The notes under the pieces are model-generated. The model did not search any database, had not been told where the DNA came from, and saw only the letters and a program-made list of their open reading frames with translations. From Nannocystis bainbridge (lineage in GTDB: Bacteria; Myxococcota_A; Polyangia; Nannocystales; Nannocystaceae): 64,000 nucleotides of DNA. This document shows, piece by piece, positions 1-8,753 of this stretch. Position 1 is the stretch's first letter. Each line of letters starts with the position of its first letter. Where the stretch lies: the NCBI RefSeq assembly GCF_028368995.1, contig NZ_JAQNDL010000001.1:2940001-3004000 (forward strand), in the 5' to 3' direction. The position numbers and the translations under genes were made by a program.

Positions 1-112
1 CCGGCTCTCACCGGCGGCTGGCGCGTCCGTTGCCCGCAAAAGCGGGGGTGCTACCTCTGAACGTGATCGTTTTTGCAGCTCGGCGCGGATCGGCGTCGGG
101 CCCCAAGGCAGC
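1..112. other. Non-coding leader before the first gene, with a short hairpin
   Basis: No gene is seen here. A five-base-pair hairpin, CCCGC-AAAA-GCGGG, lies at 33-46, without a T-tract. It could be the end of a gene left of the window or part of the leader of the cytochrome gene. The ATG at 113 is preceded by a weak AAGG ribosome-binding site. Confidence 0.3.
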
Positions 113-1432
113 ATGAAACCGCTCCGCTTGATCCCGGCTCTGATTTCGTTCGTCTGCGGCTGCGCTGACGGAGCGGGCGGCTCGGACGATCTGCTGTTCG
201 ACCCGCTGTCGATGCCCAGGACGCCCACGGTCGGGCTCGACAGCTTCGCCTCGGCGGACGATTGCGGCCTGTGCCACCAGGGCCATTACGACGAGTGGGC
301 CACCTCGGCGCACGCCTATGCGATGAAAGATCCGGTGTTTCGCGCGTTCGTGGCGATCCGGCAGGAGAACTACGCCGGCAAGCAGGACAAGTTCTGCTTG
401 CAGTGCCACAGCCCGATCGGCACCCGCGGCGGGGACATCGTGGCCGGCTTCGAATTCGCCGATCTGCAGCCTATCACCCTCGAGGGCGTGACGTGCGAGA
501 GCTGCCACAAGGTGGCCTCTCTGGCCCGCCCGTACAACAGCGGGCACGTGCTCGACCCCGACGGGCCGATGCGCGGCACCATCGCCGCGCCGATCCCCAG
601 CTCCTTCCATGAATCGCAATTCTCGCCGCTCCACGGCGGCTCGGGCTTCTGCGCGGGGTGCCACGACCTCCGCGAGGTCAGCGGCCTGGTGCTGGAGCGC
701 CCTTACGCCGAATGGCAGCAGTCTCCCGCGGCGGAGATCGGCGTGCAATGCCAGGACTGCCACATGCCGCGTTACGAGGGCCAGGCGGTGCCAGGCGGCC
801 CCACGCGAACGCTTCACCGGCACACGTGGATCGGCGCCGGCATCCCGCTGCTGGAGGGCTTCCTCACCGAAGACGAGGAGGCGGTGCATCGCGTGGAGGT
901 CGAGCGGCTGCTCGCAGACGCCGCGCGGGTCGACATCGCGGCGCCCTCGTCCGTCGTCACCGGCGATACGCTCGAGCTCGGCATCACCGTCAAGAACAAC
1001 ATCTCCGCCCACAACTTCCCCACCGGCTCGACCTTCAATCGCCAGGCCTGGGTCGAGGTCGTCGTGCGCGACGGCGACGGTCGCGTCGTGTTCGCCACCG
1101 GCACGCTCGACGCGAGCGGAGAGCCGCACGGCCCCGAGCCGCTGCTGCTCGGCTCCGTCCTCGTCGACGCGCGCGGCCAGCGGGTCCTGTTCCCCTGGCG
1201 CGCGGCGGAGCACCTTTCGAACGCCATCGAGCCGCTGCGCGAGCGGGCGCTCCGGCTGAGCGTCGCCACCGCGAGCGCCGGACGCGGGCCGCTCTCGGTG
1301 GAGGCGCGCGTCCTGTTCCGCGCCTTCTCGCCCGCCGCGCTGCGGGCCCTCGGCCTCGACGAGTACGCCGCCAGGCTCGAGGTGCACGAGGTCTCGCGCG
1401 ACCTCGCCAGCGTCGAGCTGCGCCGGCGATGA
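113..1432 (+). CDS. Five-haem c-type cytochrome lipoprotein
   Basis: A 439-residue exported electron-transfer protein. The N-terminus is a short signal with a Cys near residue 17 (FVCGC), which fits a lipoprotein anchor. Five CxxCH haem-binding motifs are visible: CGLCH at 51-55, CLQCH at 95-99, CESCH at 128-132, CAGCH at 180-184 and CQDCH at 213-217. This spacing resembles the cytochrome c554/NrfB-like multihaem fold. The last 190 residues lack haem motifs and look like a beta-rich domain. No partner reductase lies next to it, so the electron donor and acceptor are unknown. The haem count is read directly; the family assignment is by pattern. Confidence 0.85.
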   Translation: MKPLRLIPALISFVCGCADGAGGSDDLLFDPLSMPRTPTVGLDSFASADDCGLCHQGHYDEWATSAHAYAMKDPVFRAFVAIRQENYAGKQDKFCLQCHSPIGTRGGDIVAGFEFADLQPITLEGVTCESCHKVASLARPYNSGHVLDPDGPMRGTIAAPIPSSFHESQFSPLHGGSGFCAGCHDLREVSGLVLERPYAEWQQSPAAEIGVQCQDCHMPRYEGQAVPGGPTRTLHRHTWIGAGIPLLEGFLTEDEEAVHRVEVERLLADAARVDIAAPSSVVTGDTLELGITVKNNISAHNFPTGSTFNRQAWVEVVVRDGDGRVVFATGTLDASGEPHGPEPLLLGSVLVDARGQRVLFPWRAAEHLSNAIEPLRERALRLSVATASAGRGPLSVEARVLFRAFSPAALRALGLDEYAARLEVHEVSRDLASVELRRR

Positions 1433-1524
1433 TCGCAAGGCGGGTCGGCGCAGTACCCGGCACGAAGCGAGGTGAGCCCAGCCCGGCGCGGAGGCCCCGG
1501 TGAAGCATGGTATGAGTGGCGCCC

Positions 1525-2226
1525 ATGGGCTGGTACACCACCAACGCGGACGACACCTTCCAGTGGAAGTACGGCGACGTGGTCGCCCTCGCGCGCGCCT
1601 CGGGCCTCGGCGCGCTCGTCCTCCTCCCTCGCCTCCAGGTGGTCGACGAAGACGGCGAGTTCTTCGACGGCGAGGAGTTCATCGGACCGATCCAGCAGTG
1701 GGCGATCGAGCAAGAGCTGCCGTGGGAGCAGCCGATCTTGTTCGATCGGGACGACGGGCACGACGAGGCCGTGCCCGTCCCCGGCGACGTCGACGTGACC
1801 GCGCGGCTCGAGCAGTGGGCGAGGGTCCTCCGCACCAACCGCGCGTCGTTGATCGCCGCCCTGCGCCACTTCAACGACGTGGACCACGACGCGTTCGTGC
1901 GCGCCTCGCTCGCCACGGAGGCGATCTGGCGCCTCCCGGAGTCGGACTACGGCGCCCTGATCGCGTGGCTGAACGAGCCGCTCGTAGAGACGGGCGCGCC
2001 GAGGTTCTCGCTCGAAGACCTGCGCGAGGGCGACTTCGACGACGACGAGTACGAGCCCAGCGAGGCGACGCAGGCCGCCCTCGACGCGCTGCCTGCAGGC
2101 GACGATACGCGCGTGATGGCGGCCCACGCGCTCGGGCACGCGCTCGTCGAGGGCTCGCCGCTCGAGCTGTGCCAGCCCGGCGACAGCTACTCGCTGGCGC
2201 TCTGGGGCGACGAGGACGACGAGTAG
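1525..2226 (+). CDS. Unknown acidic protein
   Basis: A 233-residue soluble protein, rich in Asp and Glu and ending in a run of acidic residues. It has no signal peptide or membrane segment. A GTG at 1516 is an alternative start three codons upstream; ATG 1525 gives the more usual MGWYTT opening, but neither has a strong ribosome-binding site. I do not recognise the family. It stands alone: the cytochrome ends 92 bases earlier, and the next recognisable gene on this strand is the RiPP precursor at 2864. Confidence 0.6.
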   Translation: MGWYTTNADDTFQWKYGDVVALARASGLGALVLLPRLQVVDEDGEFFDGEEFIGPIQQWAIEQELPWEQPILFDRDDGHDEAVPVPGDVDVTARLEQWARVLRTNRASLIAALRHFNDVDHDAFVRASLATEAIWRLPESDYGALIAWLNEPLVETGAPRFSLEDLREGDFDDDEYEPSEATQAALDALPAGDDTRVMAAHALGHALVEGSPLELCQPGDSYSLALWGDEDDE

Positions 2227-2863
2227 CTCCGCCGCGGCTCTGCGCCTCCGTTCGTCGACCCACCCGAGCACTTCCGTTCCACGCTGGCGCCATGTGGCGC
2301 TCGCCTTGATGAAGGCTTCCTTGAATCGTCTGCGCGGTACTTGGTGACGATTTCCTCTCGCAGCGCCACGGGAAGTTTATTGATCCCCATTTCCCAACAC
2401 ATCGAGAAGGACACCCCAATCCTCGACTCGGTCGAGATCAGGCCGTTCATGCCGGATTGAGGGGCCTTGGTGCCGCGCATACGACCGGTGTATGAAATCG
2501 CGCCTGCCTCGCAGGCCGCCAGTTCGGTGGCCAGTCTGGAGCGGAAATGCATCGACCCGTCGGATTGGGGCGACTTCGCGCGCGGATCGTCATTCATTCC
2601 GCCGGCCGCGCAGCTGCTCACATTCGAGCAGCGTCGAGCTTGGCGTTTCGACGATGAGCGACGCGGGGCAGAACAGCGTCTTCGCGGATTCGTCGAGCCG
2701 GCGCCAGAGAGACGACAGGGACGAACATCGTCCGTCGCGCACGCTGCGCATGTGCGACGATGCATTCCGTTATCATCGATACTATCGCTGCGGTCGCGTC
2801 GGACCCGCTGGCCAATTGCCGACCTCGTCCATGGGCCGTACCTACCCCCCCGGGAGAGTGCCC
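2227..2863. other. Gene-poor stretch upstream of the RiPP cluster
   Basis: This 637-base gap has visibly lower GC than its surroundings and no convincing intact gene. It holds a possible gene relic on the minus strand (listed separately). An AT-richer patch at about 2767-2786 contains GATACTAT and could carry the promoter of the RiPP operon, but no clear -35/-10 pair could be assigned. The precursor ribosome-binding site GGGAGAG lies at 2852-2858. Confidence 0.4.
2316..2552 (-). pseudogene. Possible degraded gene, function unknown
   Basis: On the minus strand an ATG at 2552 opens a frame whose first roughly 78 residues look protein-like, including [13 protein letters not shown] and NKLPVALREEIVTKYR, with mixed codon use. 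The frame then turns into low-complexity Ser/Arg sequence and runs into the 3' end of the preceding gene. The lower GC contrasts with the neighbours and suggests acquired or decaying DNA. No family is recognised. It may equally be a chance frame. Confidence 0.25.
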
Positions 2864-3151
2864 ATGACAGAAGAAATCAAGGTTGGGGAGGTCGCGAAGG
2901 ACCTCCAACTCGTGCTGAATGAGCTGAAGAATGTGCTCAGCACGGCACGCCGCCAGGAAGCGGAGCATCCCCGGAGCTGCGAAGGATGCGGCGGATGCCA
3001 TGGTTGTCACAACTGCCACGGCTGCGGCGGTTGCAGCGGCTGCGGCGGCTGCAGCGGCTGCGGCGGCGGGTGCCACGGGTGCCACGGGTGCCACGGGTGC
3101 GGCGGTTGCCACGGCTGCGGCGGTTGCCACGGTTGTGGTGGCTGCGGTTGA
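2864..3151 (+). CDS. Azole/azoline RiPP precursor, heterocycloanthracin-like
   Basis: A 95-residue peptide, the likely substrate of the three enzymes that follow. Residues 1-38 form a charged amphipathic leader ([20 protein letters not shown] and on) without Cys. Residues 39-95 are the core, containing only Cys, Gly, His, Ser, Asn and Glu. It has 19 Cys, placed every third residue (C-x-G) from 39 to 66 and from 70 to 94, with one extra Gly at 67-69 shifting the register. The x position is mostly His or Gly, twice Ser. The ATG at 2864 has the site GGGAGAG eight bases upstream. The repeated Cys-x-x core matches the pattern known for heterocycloanthracins, where Cys become thiazole/thiazoline. 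A metallothionein-like role is the alternative, but the neighbours argue for a RiPP. Confidence 0.85.
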   Translation: MTEEIKVGEVAKDLQLVLNELKNVLSTARRQEAEHPRSCEGCGGCHGCHNCHGCGGCSGCGGCSGCGGGCHGCHGCHGCGGCHGCGGCHGCGGCG

Positions 3152-3229
3152 TCCAACGTTAACGACAATCCCTTGATCGACGCAGCACGGTCCCGGGCCG
3201 TGTTGCGTCGAACCCACTCCGATCTGGGC

Positions 3230-5374
3230 ATGAGCACCGTGATGGCCGAATCGACTCTCCATATTTCTTCGAGTGAGGATGTCACCGCTGCGGAGGTTCG
3301 ACGCCGATTGCGCGGCGCCCGGATCCTCCTGGTCGGCCTCGATCCGTGGGGCGTCGCTGCCGCGGTCGATCTGGCCGCGGCTGGCGTCGGGGCGCTGCAC
3401 ATCCTCGATGACGCGCAGGTGTCGGAGGATGACCTCGCCGCGGAGGTCTTCCCCGAGAATACGCGCGGGCTCGAGCGGGCGGCAGCGCTCTGCGCGACGC
3501 TGCGGCGGATCGCCCCCGAATGCGCAGCCACCTGGAAGCGGCTGTCGGTCGCCGCCCATCGTCCCCTCCTCCACGACGACGGCCGCTGGGATCTGGTGAT
3601 AGCCTGCGTCGCCGCCGACGAACTGCTGGTCCTGCAGAGCGTCGCCCGCTACGCCCATGCGGCCCGAGCGCCCTCGCTCAGTGCCCATATGGATGGACTC
3701 GATGCAGTGATCGGGCCGGCCGTCATACCGGGCGAGACGGCTTGCTGGGAGTGTCATCGATTGCGTCGGCTCGCCCATACCGAGGAAGGCCGCGTCGAGC
3801 ACGCGCTCCAGACCACGCTCCTGAGCGAACGGCCGCAGCCGCGCCGGCGCACTTGTCTGGCGTCCATGCCTGCATTGGTCGGCCACGCCGCCGCGCTCGC
3901 GGCGATCAATCTGCTGGTGCGAGGCAGCGCTTCCCGGTTCGCCGGCGCCGTCGTCGTGCAGAACCTCGTCGAGTTGGAGTCGTCCCTCCACTCCGTGCTG
4001 CGGATGCCCTGGTGCGAGATCTGCGGCGGCGCGCATGCGGCACGGGCAAACGACAGGTCAGCCGGCGACGCCGCGCCGCGCCTCGACGCCGCGCGCACGC
4101 CGGAGGAGCTGCGACGGATGCTCGTGGGTGTGGTCGACGCACGAGTGGGGATCGTGCGACAGGTCGAGATGGATCTGCTCAATCCAGTGAACGCGCCCGA
4201 TCTGCCGATCACGGCGACGGCGGTCCTCGGGCAGTACACGGACGGTCATTATCGATCGTCGCATTGTGGGGTGCCGAAGCTCGGCTCAGGAAAGGGCAGC
4301 ACGCTCGTCGAGGCGATGATCGGCGCGGTGGGAGAGGCGGTCGAACGCTATTCGGCGGGACGCTTCCGCGCCCGTGACTTGCTGCGCACGGCAGTCGGCG
4401 CGATGACGGGAGGCTTCATCGCCCCGGAGCGGCTCTGCTTGTACAGCGACGACCAGTACGCTCGACCCGGATTCCCGTATGCGCGGCTCGATCCGCGGAC
4501 GCCGATCGACTGGACGCTGGGGCACTGGCTCGGGACGAGCAGCGTCGTGGCAGTGCCGGCGCTGCCGGTGTATTACAACTACCCGGCCCCGCCCGAGAGC
4601 CACTTCTGTCAGGTCACCTCGAACGGGCTCGCCGCAGGTGCAGAGCTCGAGGACGCCTCGCTGCGGGCCGCGCTCGAGCTCGTCGAGCGCGACGCGTTCA
4701 TGATCTCGTGGCTCGCGCGTCGACCGGGGCGGCGGCTGCGACTGAATCGTCCGTTGGACCCCGTCTCACAAGAGATCCTGCGGCAACTCGCAGAGCGCGG
4801 CGTGCGGGTCGAACTGTACCTGCTCGACGTGGGCCTCGCGGTCCCCGTCGTGATGAGCGTGGGCCACGGCGACGGGGTTCGCTGGCCAGGCGCGACGGTC
4901 GCTCTCGCCGCGCACCTGAGCCCGCGCAATGCGATCCGCAAGTCGATCCTCGAGCAAGCGCACGTCGGGCCGTATCTCCATCGCCTGATGATCTCTGGGA
5001 GCGTGGCGATCCCGGAGCGTCCAGAGGACGTGCATACGCTCGATGAGCACGCGCATTACTACTTCCCGCCGAGCCGGGCGTCCGCGTTCGCGTTCCTCGG
5101 CGCGGGGGGCACGATCGCGGCCAGCGACCTCGAAGAGCCGGAAGATCTGTCTCTGGCCGGGCTCGTGAGGCGGATCGAAGCCGCTGGGCTGCGTGTCGCC
5201 GTCGTCGACGTCACGTCCCCGGACCTCGCGCCTACGCCGTTCCGGGTGGTCAGGGCGGTGGGGCCCGATTTCCAGCAGATCCATTTCGGTCACCTCCTCG
5301 CGCGCCTCGGTAACCCACGCCTGGCGGCGATGGCTTCGCAGGGGATCAACCCCGACCCGCACCCAATGGCTTGA
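3230..5374 (+). CDS. TOMM cyclodehydratase: E1-like domain fused to YcaO
   Basis: A 714-residue enzyme predicted to convert precursor Cys to azolines using ATP. Residues 1-290 are an E1/ThiF-like domain with the glycine motif GLDPWG and zinc-type pairs CWEC (172-175) and CEIC (262-265). Residues about 300-714 are a YcaO domain: GSGKGST at 352, then the acidic ATP/Mg motifs in GEAVERYS and ELVERDAF. The C-terminus reads NPDPHPMA, the PxPxP-type tail of azoline-forming YcaO proteins. The N-terminus before the glycine motif is too short for an RRE, so leader binding probably depends on the protein at 6179. The start is uncertain: TTG 3173 lies 21 bases after the precursor stop, ATG 3230 or ATG 3242 are alternatives, and none has a strong ribosome-binding site. 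Confidence 0.92.
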   Translation: MSTVMAESTLHISSSEDVTAAEVRRRLRGARILLVGLDPWGVAAAVDLAAAGVGALHILDDAQVSEDDLAAEVFPENTRGLERAAALCATLRRIAPECAATWKRLSVAAHRPLLHDDGRWDLVIACVAADELLVLQSVARYAHAARAPSLSAHMDGLDAVIGPAVIPGETACWECHRLRRLAHTEEGRVEHALQTTLLSERPQPRRRTCLASMPALVGHAAALAAINLLVRGSASRFAGAVVVQNLVELESSLHSVLRMPWCEICGGAHAARANDRSAGDAAPRLDAARTPEELRRMLVGVVDARVGIVRQVEMDLLNPVNAPDLPITATAVLGQYTDGHYRSSHCGVPKLGSGKGSTLVEAMIGAVGEAVERYSAGRFRARDLLRTAVGAMTGGFIAPERLCLYSDDQYARPGFPYARLDPRTPIDWTLGHWLGTSSVVAVPALPVYYNYPAPPESHFCQVTSNGLAAGAELEDASLRAALELVERDAFMISWLARRPGRRLRLNRPLDPVSQEILRQLAERGVRVELYLLDVGLAVPVVMSVGHGDGVRWPGATVALAAHLSPRNAIRKSILEQAHVGPYLHRLMISGSVAIPERPEDVHTLDEHAHYYFPPSRASAFAFLGAGGTIAASDLEEPEDLSLAGLVRRIEAAGLRVAVVDVTSPDLAPTPFRVVRAVGPDFQQIHFGHLLARLGNPRLAAMASQGINPDPHPMA

Positions 5375-5384
5375 GGAGAGCACC

Positions 5385-6149
5385 ATGGCCCGGAGCAATG
5401 AGACGAACATCGCGCGGCTCTATCACCTTCACTCTTCGCACGTGCGGGCGCGCAGCGTCGACCCGGCGCACGAGGTCGACCTGCACCCGCCGCGGTTCCG
5501 CGTCTACCCTGGTTCGCTGCGCGTGGCCCTCCCGGGGCGAGACTTCGCACTCGACGCGCCGCTCGGCGCGGTGCTCGAGCGTCGGCGTTCATTGCGCGAG
5601 TACGTGCGTGCGACGATGCCGCTGGAGACGCTCGGTCGGCTGCTCTACGCCAGCTACGGGGTCCGCGGCAGCCGCGAAGTCGAAGGGGACCTCAACTACG
5701 AGCGCTCCGCGCCTTCGGCCGGGGCCCGCTATCCGCTGGAGATCTATCTTGCGACGCAATCCGTGGAGGGCGTCGAGGATGGCATCTATCATTACGACCC
5801 CCGCGCACATGAGCTCGAGCTGCGGCGCGTCGGCCTCGCGCAGCCGACCCTGATGGATCTGGCGATCGGCCAGGCGATGGTCGGGGAGGCCAATGTGGTG
5901 CTGATCATTACCGCGTTGGCGATGCGCACGATGTGGAAGTACGGCCAGCGCGGCTATCGTTACCTGTTCCTCGACGCCGGGCATCTCGGCCAGAACGTGT
6001 ACCTCTCGGCGACGGCGCTCGGCCTGTGCCCGGCGGCTCTGGGCGGATTCTTCGACGGCGAGCTGAATGCGCTGCTCGAGCTGCCGAGCGACGAGGAGGC
6101 GATCTACCTCATATGTGTCGGTCAGCCCGCGCCGGGGTCGCCCCCGTGA
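5385..6149 (+). CDS. SagB-type FMN-dependent azoline dehydrogenase
   Basis: A 254-residue nitroreductase-fold protein expected to oxidise azolines to aromatic thiazoles. Features of SagB/ThcOx enzymes are visible: RRSLREY (FMN-phosphate side), PSAGARYPLEIY, and DAGHLGQNVYLSATALGLCP near the C-terminus. The ATG at 5385 has a strong site, GAGGAGAG at 5373-5380, which overlaps the YcaO stop codon; translational coupling is likely. With a dehydrogenase present, the mature product is expected to carry thiazoles and not only thiazolines. The N-terminal roughly 60 residues precede the catalytic fold and are of unknown role. Confidence 0.92.
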   Translation: MARSNETNIARLYHLHSSHVRARSVDPAHEVDLHPPRFRVYPGSLRVALPGRDFALDAPLGAVLERRRSLREYVRATMPLETLGRLLYASYGVRGSREVEGDLNYERSAPSAGARYPLEIYLATQSVEGVEDGIYHYDPRAHELELRRVGLAQPTLMDLAIGQAMVGEANVVLIITALAMRTMWKYGQRGYRYLFLDAGHLGQNVYLSATALGLCPAALGGFFDGELNALLELPSDEEAIYLICVGQPAPGSPP

Positions 6150-6178
6150 CAAGACGCGAAGTTTCAGAGGAGAACGTC

Positions 6179-7213
6179 GTGCCCAACATTCGTCTCAGCC
6201 GCTCGGCCAGCATGACACAGACGGGCGAGGGGGTCATCCTCCGCTCGGATCTCGGCACCTTCCAGATCACCGGCCCTGATATGGTCGCATTCCTCGAGCT
6301 CATGATCCCTCTGCTCGATGGGTCGCGCGATCGCGAGGCGTTGTTTCACGCGCTCAGCGGCTATTCGCGGCCGAGCGTGGGCGCGTTCCTCGATCTGTTG
6401 CAGAACCACGGCCTGATCGAGGCGGTGAACGACGCCGCGACGTTCCCCGGGCGCCTACGCGGGCAGCAGGAGTTTCTCGGCAAGTGGTCCGTGACCCCGA
6501 AGCGGACGCTCGAGCGATTGGCAGCCGCTCGAGTGCTGGTGATCGGCCTCGAGCCCTGGGGGGCGTCGGCGGCCGCCGAGCTGTCCGCGGCCGGGATCGC
6601 CGGGCTGCACCTGGTCGACGACGGCGAGCTGGGCCCACGCGACCTCACGGCCCTGCGGGGGCGCGGCGAGGCGGTCCTCGGGGCCACGCGGCGGGAGGTT
6701 ATGGCGGCGTTGCTGCGGGAGCGCGCACCGTGGTGCCGGATCGAGGACAGCTCGCTCGCGGCGCTCGAGGCGACGCCGGCCGCCGGGACCCCTGGATCGT
6801 GGGATCTCATCATCGTGGCGATCCGTCCGGACGACCTCGTACGAATGGAGCGCGTGGCGAGGTTCGCCCACCGCAGCGGGACGCCGTCCCTGTGGTCACA
6901 CCTCGACGGTGAGACGGCGATCCTCGGCCCGCTGGTGGCGCCGGGGAAGACCGCCTGCCCGCTGTGCGCACTGACCGAGGTGTTGCAGCCTCCCCGCACA
7001 CCCGTCCCCGGCCCATCCTCCCCTGTCTGTGCCGACGCGGCGGCACAGCTGCTCGGGCACCTGGTCGCCATCGAGGCGGTCAAGGCGATCACCGAGTACA
7101 CCCTCCCGAGGATCGGCGGACGCATGCTGGTCCAGCAGCTCGCCACCCTCGAGGCGTCGATCCACACGCTGGTGCGATTGCCGTGGTGTCGCGTCTGCGG
7201 CGAACGACCCTGA
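6179..7213 (+). CDS. RRE plus E1-like leader-binding partner protein (Ocin-ThiF-like)
   Basis: A 344-residue protein with two parts. Residues 1-85 look like a winged-helix RiPP recognition element (GVILRSDLGTFQITG, then a helical stretch ending NHGLIEAV). Residues 100-344 are an E1/ThiF-like domain with GLEPWG and zinc-type pairs CPLC and CRVC. The same GL[DE]PWG motif and CxxC pairs occur in the YcaO fusion, so the two E1-like domains look like paralogues. In heterocycloanthracin systems a separate protein of this type binds the leader and delivers it to the cyclodehydratase; that role is inferred here. GTG 6179 is chosen as start because AGAGGAGA lies six bases upstream; the spacing to the dehydrogenase is 29 bases. 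Confidence 0.87.
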   Translation: MPNIRLSRSASMTQTGEGVILRSDLGTFQITGPDMVAFLELMIPLLDGSRDREALFHALSGYSRPSVGAFLDLLQNHGLIEAVNDAATFPGRLRGQQEFLGKWSVTPKRTLERLAAARVLVIGLEPWGASAAAELSAAGIAGLHLVDDGELGPRDLTALRGRGEAVLGATRREVMAALLRERAPWCRIEDSSLAALEATPAAGTPGSWDLIIVAIRPDDLVRMERVARFAHRSGTPSLWSHLDGETAILGPLVAPGKTACPLCALTEVLQPPRTPVPGPSSPVCADAAAQLLGHLVAIEAVKAITEYTLPRIGGRMLVQQLATLEASIHTLVRLPWCRVCGERP

Positions 7214-7440
7214 TCGGTCGCCTGCGGAGGCGAGCCCCGTCACGCCGACCGAGCAGACGCCGCGCACGAAGAGAGCGAGCGCGCGGCGTTCCTGTGCACG
7301 CGCCGGCTGCGGACCCGCGCGACCGAGCGGCCTGGCGCTCTGTGTGCATACGCTGCGGCGGCGAATGTGAGCAGTCGAGGGCGCTGCGAATGTTGCGCGC
7401 GCCCGGGCCCGCGCCACGGTGACGGGAAGCGCCTGTCGCC

Positions 7441-8739
7441 ATGATCTACTTCATGTTCGCCACCGGCATCGAGAACAGCTGCCCGACGGTCGGCGGCCGC
7501 AGGGTCGACGAGATGGCGAAGTGCCGGCATTACGAGCTCTGGCGGCGCGACTTCGACCTCGTGGACGAGTGCGAGATCCGCTACTTGCGGTACGGCCCGC
7601 CCATCTACCGGACCTGGCTCGGCCCGGGCAGGTACGACTGGGAATTCGCCGACGAGACCTTCGCCGAGCTGCGCCGGCGGGACATCCTCCCGATCACCGA
7701 CCTCTGCCACTTCGGCGTGCCGGATTGGCTCGGCGACTACCAGAACCCCGAATTCCCGGCGCTGTTCGCCGACTATGCCCGCGCGTTCGCCGAGCGGTTC
7801 CCGTGGGTCCAGCTCTACACGCCCATCAACGAGATGTACATCTGCGCCCTGTTCTCGGCCAAGTACGGCTGGTGGAACGAGCAGTTGAAGACGGACCGGG
7901 CGTTCGTGACGGCGCTCAAGCACATCGTCAAGGCCAACGTGCTGGCGATGGGCCGGATCCTCGAGGTGCGGCCCGACGCGATCTTCATCCAGAGCGAGTC
8001 CAGCGAGTATTACCACGCCCAGAACCCCGCGGCGATCCATCCGGCGGAGACCCTCAACGCGGTGCGGTTCCTGTCGCTCGACTTGAACTACGGGCACCGC
8101 GTCAATTCTACGATGTACGAGTATCTGTTCGACAACGGCTTGACGCGCGACGAGTACCACTTCTTCCTCACCGGCGGGCTCAAGCACCACTGCGTGATGG
8201 GTAACGACTATTATACGACGAACGAGCATTTGGTCCACCCCGACGGCACGACCGAGGCGTCCGGCGAGATCTTCGGCTATGCGGTCATCACGGGTCAGTA
8301 CTATGACCGCTACCGCCTGCCGATCATGCACACCGAGACCAACCTCATGGAGGGTCCGGACAAGAACGAGCCGATCCGGTGGCTGCGGAAGCAGTGGGCC
8401 AACGTCCTGCGCGTGCGCAACGACGGCCTGCCGATCGTCGGCTTCACCTGGTATTCGCTCGTCGACCAGGTCGACTGGGACACCGCGCTGCGCGAGGACA
8501 ACGGACGCGTCAACCCGCTGGGCCTGTGCGACCTCGACCGCAAGCTGCGCCCGGTCGGCGAGGTCTACCGGCAGTTGATCGCGGAGTGGCGCGAGGTCCT
8601 GCCGACGCAGAGCGTCGTGCTCGGCCTGCCCGTGCGCCCGCCGAGCCAGCACGACGACGCTTCCACGCGCGACCTCGTCGCCAGCGCGCGCAGCCGCGAG
8701 CGACGCTACCAACACGCGCCGTCGAACGATCCATCGTGA
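7441..8739 (+). CDS. Family 1 glycoside hydrolase-like protein
   Basis: A 432-residue soluble protein of the GH1 (beta-glucosidase) type. The acid/base motif is seen as TPINEM and the nucleophile Glu in HTETN; WYSLVDQVDW resembles the C-terminal GH1 substrate-site region. The sequence is shorter than usual GH1 enzymes (about 450) and has a low-complexity tail after residue 400. It has no signal peptide, so it is probably cytoplasmic. It starts 227 bases after the RiPP cluster; the intervening DNA shows no gene. The SDR follows after 14 bases, so the two may form a sugar-related operon. Substrate is unknown. Confidence 0.85.
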   Translation: MIYFMFATGIENSCPTVGGRRVDEMAKCRHYELWRRDFDLVDECEIRYLRYGPPIYRTWLGPGRYDWEFADETFAELRRRDILPITDLCHFGVPDWLGDYQNPEFPALFADYARAFAERFPWVQLYTPINEMYICALFSAKYGWWNEQLKTDRAFVTALKHIVKANVLAMGRILEVRPDAIFIQSESSEYYHAQNPAAIHPAETLNAVRFLSLDLNYGHRVNSTMYEYLFDNGLTRDEYHFFLTGGLKHHCVMGNDYYTTNEHLVHPDGTTEASGEIFGYAVITGQYYDRYRLPIMHTETNLMEGPDKNEPIRWLRKQWANVLRVRNDGLPIVGFTWYSLVDQVDWDTALREDNGRVNPLGLCDLDRKLRPVGEVYRQLIAEWREVLPTQSVVLGLPVRPPSQHDDASTRDLVASARSRERRYQHAPSNDPS

Positions 8740-8753
8740 ACCAGGAGCCGGAC

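Noticed and set aside
2864..3151. Cys-rich peptide as a metallothionein
   Set aside because: Considered because of 19 Cys, but the leader, the strict C-x-G core and the directly following YcaO, SagB-type and RRE genes fit a RiPP precursor much better.
2931..3176. Ala/Val-rich frame overlapping the RiPP precursor
   Set aside because: It is the shifted reading of the Cys-Gly repeats, which become Ala/Val runs; it has no ribosome-binding site, and the precursor frame has leader, site and context.
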